The notes beneath the pieces are model-generated. The model worked only from the letters and a program-made list of their open reading frames with translations, did not search any database and was not told the origin of the DNA. From assembly GCA_039029535.1 (NCBI GenBank), contig JBCCFW010000167.1:1-16749 (forward strand): a DNA stretch of 16,749 nt, read 5' to 3'. Both the position numbers and the translations under genes were made by a program. Shown in pieces: positions 7,212-14,800 of this stretch (within the stretch, counting starts at the first letter, position 1; each line of letters starts with the position of its first letter). Source of the stretch: JBCCFW01 sp039029535 (GTDB taxonomy: Bacteria > Acidobacteriota > JBCCFW01).

Positions 7212-7224
7212 GTAATTCAATTAC
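7212..7224. promoter_or_regulatory. AT-rich palindrome upstream of the RHH-like operon
   Basis: GTAATT-C-AATTAC is a perfect 13-base odd dyad in an otherwise GC-rich stretch, and its local AT content is far above the surroundings. It is centred about 32 bases upstream of the GTG start of the RHH-like gene and about 100 bases upstream of the receiver-domain gene on the other strand. RHH proteins bind short dyads and usually regulate themselves, so this is the best operator candidate. It could equally be part of a promoter core. Confidence 0.4.
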
Positions 7225-7319
7225 GTGCATCGTGGTGAGTCAAGGAGCCGGGTCGAAACGAGACTTGCTCAGGGGCCGCCGGCCCTCTCATCCTTGGGCG
7301 CTCAACCGAGGCCTTCCCC

Positions 7320-8522
7320 TTGTCCCAGCCCAACCTGCTCGTCGTCAGCGACGACGTGGACTTCTCGCGCCAGGTGTCACCGACGCTCCGCGCGGACGGC
7401 TTCCGCGTGGTCTTGGCGACTCCGGCCGATGCCCTCGCGGCCCTGGCGACCGAGTACCCCGAGCTGGTCGTGCTCGACGCCACCGGTCCCAACGGGCTGG
7501 AGGCGGGTCGTGGGCTGCAGGAGCGTCCGGCCCACTTCGACGTGCCGATGCTCTGGGTAGTCGAGCCCGAGTCTGAGAAGGACGCCCTGTTCGCGGGGGC
7601 CTGCGCGTTGATGACGCGGCCCATCGAGAAGGACGACCTGCTCGGACTGGTCCGGGCCTTCGTCGAGGATCGGGAGGCCTGCCGGGATCTCCAGGCCTGC
7701 CTCCGACTCTTGCAGGCGGACATCATCGAAGAGGCGGTCTTCCGGCTGCGTCGCCTCGCCGACTCGGGACCCGTGCTGGCCCTGCGCTCCTGGGCCCGTC
7801 ACCACGCCGGGCACGCGCGGCTCCGACAGGGAGACTCGCAGGCGGCGGCCGAGGAGTTCTTCGATCTCCTCGCGGAGGACCCGGTGTTCTGGTGGGCGCA
7901 CGTGCAGCTCGGGCTGCTGTTCCACGATGCCGGCTACGACGAGGAGTCGCTCGAGCACTTCCGACACGCGGTGCAGCTCCATCCGGACCTCCCCGAAGTC
8001 CGCCGTCGTCTGATGCACGCGGTCCACGAAATCGCCGAGGTGCTCGACGAAGCGCCCGAGCCCGAGCTCGCCGTGCAGCCGCTTCGCCCCGTGGCTCCCG
8101 TCGCGTCGGAGGAGCAGGAGGAAGGTGAGCGACGCACGGTGCTCCTCGCCGACGACAGCGAGCTCGCCCGAGCGATGGTCACCGAGTCTCTCGAGAAGGC
8201 GGGCTTCCGCGTGCTGGCCGCCGCCGATGGTGCCGAGGCGTTGGCCCTGCTCGACGACCACCAGCCCGACCTCATGATCCTCGACGGCGTCATGCCCGGC
8301 GCGTCCGGCTTCGAAGTGTGTCGCGAGGTGAAGGGCGAGCGGATGAAAGAGGAGCCGCCGGCCGTCCTCATCTTCAGCGCGCTCGCCGCGAAGGCGGAAG
8401 AGCGACGTCGCGCGGCCGATGCGGGCGCCGATGGCATGGTCGCGAAGTCGACAGATGATCGGGGCCTGATCGAGGCCGTCCAACGACTTCTGTCACGTCC
8501 CCCACGCCGTCTCCTTTCCTGA
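7320..8522 (+). CDS. Double receiver-domain protein with central TPR-like region
   Basis: The protein is 400 residues, cytoplasmic, with no DNA-binding or enzymatic output domain. Receiver 1 (about 5-118) has an acidic pair Asp11/Asp12 and a likely phospho-acceptor Asp53 (VVLDATG). The position of the usual conserved Lys before Pro is Arg100 (MTRP), so its signalling may be altered. The middle (about 125-245) is helical and TPR-like (HARLRQGDSQAAAEEFFDLLAEDP, then WWAHVQLGLLFHDAGYDEESLEHFRHAVQLHPDLPEVR). A Pro/Glu linker leads to receiver 2 (about 272-392), with Asp278/Asp279, acceptor Asp322 (ILDGVMPGASGFEV), Ser352 and Lys376. The start is TTG at 7320 after a GAGG site, and is less certain than the frame. 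It may act as a phosphorelay or adaptor with another protein's output. It is divergent from the RHH-like operon. Confidence 0.85.
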   Translation: MSQPNLLVVSDDVDFSRQVSPTLRADGFRVVLATPADALAALATEYPELVVLDATGPNGLEAGRGLQERPAHFDVPMLWVVEPESEKDALFAGACALMTRPIEKDDLLGLVRAFVEDREACRDLQACLRLLQADIIEEAVFRLRRLADSGPVLALRSWARHHAGHARLRQGDSQAAAEEFFDLLAEDPVFWWAHVQLGLLFHDAGYDEESLEHFRHAVQLHPDLPEVRRRLMHAVHEIAEVLDEAPEPELAVQPLRPVAPVASEEQEEGERRTVLLADDSELARAMVTESLEKAGFRVLAAADGAEALALLDDHQPDLMILDGVMPGASGFEVCREVKGERMKEEPPAVLIFSALAAKAEERRRAADAGADGMVAKSTDDRGLIEAVQRLLSRPPRRLLS

Positions 8523-8537
8523 CGATCGTCTCCATTG

Positions 8538-8575
8538 GTGGTCCCGGTCCCTCCGAACGGGAACTCGGGAACCAC
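8538..8575 (+). terminator. Terminator-like hairpin after the receiver-domain gene
   Basis: GTGGT pairs with ACCAC, CCCG with CGGG, and GTCCC with GGGAAC, giving about 14 pairs with three single-base bulges on the 3' side around a TCCGAAC loop. It lies 16 bases after the TGA at 8520-8522. The T-run is absent, so factor-independent termination is uncertain. Confidence 0.45.
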
Positions 8576-8659
8576 GCCAGGGGGCGATCGGTAACCGAAA
8601 TCCGCTGTTTCGCTCCTCGGCGTACCTTCGGAGAGGCCCCTCGAGCACGGGTCGACAGA

Positions 8660-8674
8660 TGGCACGTGCCTTGC
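8660..8674 (+). promoter_or_regulatory. Consensus sigma-54 (RpoN) -24/-12 promoter
   Basis: The sequence TGGCACG-N4-TTGC matches the sigma-54 consensus. GG is at 8661-8662, GC is at 8673-8674, and ten bases separate them exactly as required. It points towards the giant lipoprotein gene, with a start of transcription expected near 8685-8688 and a leader of about 210 bases. Sigma-54 promoters need an AAA+ enhancer-binding protein, and none is encoded in the window. One caution is that GGCACGTGCC is itself a perfect 10-base palindrome, so it could be an operator. Confidence 0.65.
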
Positions 8675-8731
8675 GTTGGTGTCTCCGATCAGGGTGAGCA
8701 GGTGCCTGTTCGAGTCCGTTCGAACGTGATG

Positions 8732-8745
8732 GTACGGAGCCGTAC
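8732..8745. promoter_or_regulatory. Perfect inverted repeat in the leader
   Basis: GTACGG and CCGTAC are perfect arms separated by two bases, seven bases after the 8-base palindrome GTTCGAAC. With so short a spacer it suits a DNA-binding dimer better than an RNA hairpin. It lies about 50 bases after the expected transcription start, where a bound repressor could act as a roadblock. Confidence 0.3.
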
Positions 8746-8851
8746 GGTTCCGGACATGGCGGTCGGCGAACCGCACTGGACAAGTGCCTGAATTGCCTGG
8801 CTTTGGTGGTACGCTCGCAAGCGCCTGCGCCTGGCAGGTGCATGGGAAAAT

Positions 8852-8880
8852 GAGCCTTCGCTGGGGAGCAAGGAAGGCTC
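8852..8880 (+). promoter_or_regulatory. Leader hairpin just before the giant gene's start
   Basis: GAGCCTTC and GAAGGCTC form a perfect 8-pair stem, with an inner GCT/AGC pair around GGGG. The stem ends 14 bases before the ATG at 8895 and just before the GGGAG ribosome-binding region. It begins two bases after an alternative in-frame ATG at 8850, so folding would hide that start. A role in translation control is inferred from position only. Confidence 0.35.
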
Positions 8881-8894
8881 GGGAGCATCGGACG

Positions 8895-11800
8895 ATGACG
8901 AACGTTCGTCGGTATCTCGGTTTCATCTTCGCGGTCGTGGCCGTGGTGGCATTGGTGGCTTGCAGCGGTAGCAGGCAAGCCACGGTGCCCGGCGCGTCTG
9001 CGCCTCAAACGGCCGCCGAGCTCGAGGTCAGCCTCGACGGCTCGGCGATCGTTCCGATCCCGACGGTGGATTGTCAGCTCGACCCCGAGTCGTCGGCGAT
9101 CCTCGTGACCATCAATGGTCTCGGGGATGGCTTCGCGTCACGGATGCCGGCCGGGGCCTGCATTCAGGTCGCGCTCGGTGGCATCGAGGCGACACCCCTG
9201 CCCAACCTCCAGATTGCGCAGGTGCCCGCGGGTGCCGGCTGCTCGGTGGGCAACCTCTGTGGAGACGGCTTCCAGATCTTCGGTAGCGGTCGGCTCCCCG
9301 CTGATGGGATCGCCACCTTTGCCTTGATGACCGACGGCTACCAGGACGAAGACGTCAGTCTCTGTGTCGCGGTCGTCGACGACAGCAACCCCGCCTCCGT
9401 GCAGGTTCTCGGCCAGCGCATCCTCGTCAATGCGCTCGAGTTCCTCGACAACGACGAGGACGGCATCCGCTTCGCCGAGGACAACTGTCCTTGTGACGGC
9501 AACCCGGGCCAGGAAGACGCCGACGGTGACGGCGTCGGCGACCTCTGCGATCGCTGCCCCGGCGCCGATGACGGTGGTGACACCGATCTCGATGGCTTCC
9601 CGGACAATTGCGACAACTGCCCGATGATCGCCAACCCGGGTCAGTTCGATGCCGATGACGACGATGTCGGCAACGAGTGCGACATCTGTCCCGAGGTCTT
9701 CAACCCCGATCAGGACCCGACCGACACCGACGGTGACGGCGTGGCCGACGGCTGCGACAACTGCCCCGACCTCGCGAACCTCGGTCAGGCCGATGCCGAC
9801 GTCGATGGCCTCGGCAACGCCTGCGACAACTGCCCCACCGTCTCCAACTCGGCGCAGGTCGACGACGACGGTGACGGGCTGGGCAACGTCTGCGACTCCT
9901 GTCCCGACGATGCCGCCAACGATCAGGATGCGGACGGCTTCTGCGCGGACGTCGACAACTGTCCGATGAACCCGAACCCGGATCAGGCCGATGCCGATGC
10001 CGACGGTGACGGTGACGCTTGCGATGCTTGTCCCGACGATCCCGACAACGACGTCGATGGTGACGGTGTCTGCGGTGACGTCGACAACTGTCCCGACGAT
10101 CCCAACGCCGATCAGGCCGATGCCGACAGCGACGGCTTCGGTGATGCCTGCGACGCGTGTCCGCTCGACATGGTCATGGACGCCGACGTGGATGGCGTCT
10201 GCGGCAACGTCGACAACTGCCCGTTTGCCTTCAACCCCGGCCAGGAAGACGAGGACGGCGACGGCGTCGGCGACGTGTGTGACTCCTGTCCCACCGATGC
10301 CGACAACGACTCGGACGGTGACGCCATCTGCGCCGATGGCGGCGGCGACGGCATCGCCGGCAACGAGAACTGCACGGGTGGCGACACCACCAACTGCGAC
10401 GACAACTGTCCCACCGACGCCAACGCCGATCAGGCCGACACCGACGGTGACACCGTCGGTGATGCCTGCGATCCCTGCCCGGCCGACACGCTCAACGACG
10501 CGGACGGTGACGGTGTCTGCGGCGACGTCGACAACTGTCCCGACGTCAGCAACGCCGGTCAGCTCGACACCGACATGGACGGCGTCGGCGAGATCTGCGA
10601 CGAGGCCACGGCCTGTGCCGACGGCATCGACCAGGACGGCGACGGCCTGATCGATTGCGACGATCCCGAGTGCGCCAGCGCGGCCTGCCCCGAGGCGGGC
10701 AACTGCAACGACGGCTTCGACAACGACGCCGACGGCGCCACCGACTGTGCCGATACCGACTGCCGTGGTGACACGAACTGTCCCGAGACCGGCAACTGCG
10801 ACGACGGCATCGACAACGACTTCGACGGCGCCACCGACTGTGCGGACACCATGTGCGCTGGCGATCCGGCCTGCCCCGAGGCCGACAACTGCGGTGACGG
10901 TGTCGACAACGACCTCGACGGCGACTTCGACTGCTTCGACGCCGACTGTGCGGGCACGGTCAACTGCGAGCCTGGCAACTGCGGCGACGGCATCGACAAC
11001 GACATGGATGGCCCGTTCGATTGCAGCGATCCCGACTGTGCGGGTGATCCCCTCTGTCCGGAGACCACGCCGAACTGCAACGACAACGTCGACAACGACC
11101 TCGACGGCTTGACCGATTGCGGCGACCGTGACTGCAACGGCGACCCGGCGTGTCCGGAGGCAGGCAACTGCCAGGACATGAACGACAACGACGAGGACGG
11201 CCTCTTCGACTGCGCCGACCCCGACTGCTTCGGCATCCCCGACTGTCCCGAGGCCGGCAACTGCAACGACACCCTCGATCAGGACTCCGACGGCCTGACC
11301 GACTGCGCCGACCCGGACTGCAACGGCTCTCCCGACTGTCCCGAGACCGGCAACTGCGCCGACGGCAACGACAACGACTTCGACGGCGCGACCGACTGCG
11401 CCGACACGAACTGTCTCCTCGATCCGGCCTGTCCCGAGATGGGCAACTGCACGGACGGCCTCGACAACGACGGTGACGGCCCGATCGACTGCAACGACCC
11501 CGACTGCTACGGCGACGCGGCCTGTCCCGAGCTCTGCATGGACGGCATCGACAACGACGCCGACGGCGCGACCGATTGCGCCGACGTCGACTGCGCCGGC
11601 GACCTGGCCTGTCCGGAGAACCCGAACTGCGCGGATGGGGTCGACAACGACCTCGACGGCGCGACCGACTGTGCCGACGCTGAGTGCAACGGCACGATCG
11701 ATTGCCCCGAGACGGGCAACTGCACGGACATGAACGACAACGACGGCGACGGGCTGTTCGATTGTCAAGACGACGACTGCAACGGCGATCCAGCCTGCCC

Positions 11801-14800
11801 GGAGGGTGCGGGCACGCTCGGCACCTGCGGTGACGGCCGCGACAACGACGGTGACGGCGACGTCGACTGCGCCGATGTCGATTGCGACGGCGGCATCGGC
11901 CCGGCGGGTGGCATCTGCCAGAACCCCGAGACCGACTGTGCTGACGGCGAGGACAACGACGCCGACACGCTCACCGACTGCGACGACGACGACTGCGACG
12001 GCACGGCGACTTGTGAGGCCGGCAACTGCGCCGATGGTGCGGACAACGACGGCGACACGCTGACCGACTGCCAGGACGACGACTGCGTCGGTGAGACCGG
12101 CGCCGGTGGCGAGACCTGCGAGTTCCCCGAGGCCACCTGCGACGACGGCGACGACAACGACGGCGACACCCTGGTCGACTGTCAGGATCCCGACTGTGCG
12201 GGCTCGACGGGCGCCGGTGGCGAGACCTGCGAGACCCCCGAGGTCACCTGCACGGACGGTGACGACAACGACGGTGACGGCGATGCCGACTGTGCCGACG
12301 CCGACTGTGCCGGCACGATGTTCTGCGAGCAGGGCAACTGCGCCGACGGTCTCGACAACGACGTCGACGGCGACATCGACTGTGCCGATGCCGACTGTGA
12401 CGGCGCGATGGGCCCGGGTGGCGAGACCTGCGAGCCCGCCGGCGAGACGCTCTGTGCCGACGGCTTCGACAACGACGGCGACGGTGACGTGGACTGCGCC
12501 GATGCCGACTGCCTGGGTGCTGGCACCTGTGAGACCGGCAACTGCGCCGATGGTGCGGACAACGACGGCGACACGATGACCGACTGCGCCGATCCCGACT
12601 GTGCCGGCGAGACCGGTGCGGGTGGTGAGACCTGCGAGTCGCCCGAGACCAGTTGTAACGACGGTGACGACAACGACGCCGACGGCGACGTCGACTGCGA
12701 CGATGCCGATTGCTTCGCGGCGGGTGGCTGCGAGACCGGCAACTGCGCCGATGGCGCCGACAACGACATGGACGGCGCCATCGACTGCGCCGACCTCGAT
12801 TGCATCGGCGACCTCGGTCCGGCAGGTGAGACCTGCGAGATCCCCGAGGCCACCTGCGACGACGGCGAGGACAACGACAACGACGGTGACGTCGACTGCC
12901 TCGACGCGGACTGTGTCGGCTCGTTCGTCTGCGAGCAGGGCAACTGCAACGACGGCTTCGACAACGACATGGACGGCGACGTCGACTGCGCGGACGACGA
13001 GTGCATCGGCGCAACCGGCGCTGGCGGCGAAGACTGCGAGATGCCGGAGGCCACCTGCGACGACGGCGCCGACAACGACGGCGACGGCGACATCGACTGT
13101 GCCGACGCGGACTGCGCCGGCTCGGCCGACTGCGAGGCCGGCAACTGCGCCGACGGTGCCGACAACGACATGGACGGCGACACCGACTGTGAGGACGCCG
13201 ACTGTCTCGGTGAGACCGGGCCCGCCGGTGAGACCTGCGAGATGCCCGAGGTCACCTGCGACGACGGCTTCGACAACGACGTCGACGGGATGATCGACTG
13301 CGTCGACGACGACTGCGACGGCATGGTCGGCCCCGGTGGCGAGCTCTGCGAAGCCAACGAGATGCTCTGCGCCGACGGCGCCGACAACGACGGCGACACG
13401 TTGGCGGACTGCGCCGATCCGGACTGCGCCGGCTCGATGTTCTGCGAGTCGGGCAACTGCGCGGACGGCCTCGACAACGACGTCGACACGCTCATCGACT
13501 GCCAGGACCCCGACTGCACCGGTCAGCTCGGCCCCGGCGGCGAGACCTGTGAGCTGCCCGAGGCCAACTGCGCCGACGGTGGTGACAACGACGGCGACGG
13601 TGACGTCGATTGCGCCGACGCCGACTGTCTTGCTCTCGGTGCAGCTGGACCTTGCGAGAGCGTCAACTGTGACGACGCCGCCGACAACGACGGTGACACC
13701 CTGACCGACTGTCAGGACCCCGACTGCGACGGCTTGCTCGGTCCCGGTGGCATCACCTGCAGCGTCCCCGAGACCGACTGCACCGATGCTGGCGACAACG
13801 ACGGCGACGGTGACGTCGACTGCGCCGACGCCGACTGCCTCGGTGATGCGGCCTGTGAGCAGGGCAACTGCGCCGACGGCGTGGACAACGACGCCGACAC
13901 GATGACCGACTGCGCCGACCCCGACTGTCTCGGCGACGTGGGTCCCGGCGGTGAGACCTGCGAGATCCCCGAGACCACCTGCAACGACGGTGGTGACAAC
14001 GACGGTGACGGTGACGCCGACTGTGCGGACGCCGACTGCATCGGTCAGCTCGACGGTGGCGGTGTCCTCTGTCAGATGCCCGAGGCGCTCTGCAACGACG
14101 GTGGTGACAACGACGGCGACGGCCTGATCGACTGCGCCGACGCCGACTGCCTGATGACGATGTTCTGCGAGACCGGCACGAACTGTGCCGACGGCATGGA
14201 CAACGACGTCGACGGCGACATCGACTGTGCCGACTCCGACTGTCTCGGCACGGCCGGTCCCGGTGGCTTCATCTGCGAGTCTCCGGAGATGGACTGCACC
14301 GACGGTGGCGACAACGACGCTGACGGTGACGTCGACTGTGCCGATGCCGACTGCATCGACACGGCCAGCTGTGAGAACGGCCCGATCAACTGTGCCGACG
14401 GCCTCGACAACGATGCCGACACGGTGACGGACTGCGCCGATCCCGAGTGCGTCGGCTTCACGGGTGCGGGTGGTGAGACCTGCGAGATGCCGGAGGTCAC
14501 CTGCGACGACGGCGCCGACAACGACGGCGACGGTGACGTCGACTGCGCCGATGCCGACTGTGGTGGTGCGCCCAACTGCGAGACCGGCGCGAACTGCTCC
14601 GACGGCATCGACAACGACGCCGACGGCGACATCGACTGCGCCGATCCCGAGTGCCTCGGGATGCCCGGCCCCGGCGGCGTGCCTGCCTGTGAGATGCCCG
14701 AGGCGAGCTGCCTCGACGGCCTCGACAACGACGGCGACGGTGACATCGACTGCAACGACGCCGACTGCGCGGGCCCGGCCTGTGAGCAGGGCAACTGCGC

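Larger units (their letters stand above)
8523..8894. other. 372-base intergenic control region before the giant lipoprotein gene
   Basis: No gene is supported here. From left to right it holds a terminator-like hairpin for the receiver-domain gene (8538-8575), a short dyad CGAAA/TTTCG (8596-8612) about 50 bases ahead of the promoter, a consensus sigma-54 promoter (8660-8674), and a leader of roughly 200 bases. Palindromes or hairpins in the leader lie at 8718-8725 (GTTCGAAC), 8732-8745 and 8852-8880. A GCGCCTG/CAGGTGC pair lies just before the last of these. Confidence 0.6.

Noticed and set aside
8686..8894. Cyclic-di-GMP or other known riboswitch
   Set aside because: No match to the conserved loops of the GEMM motif or other classes that I could recall. 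Only generic hairpins are visible.
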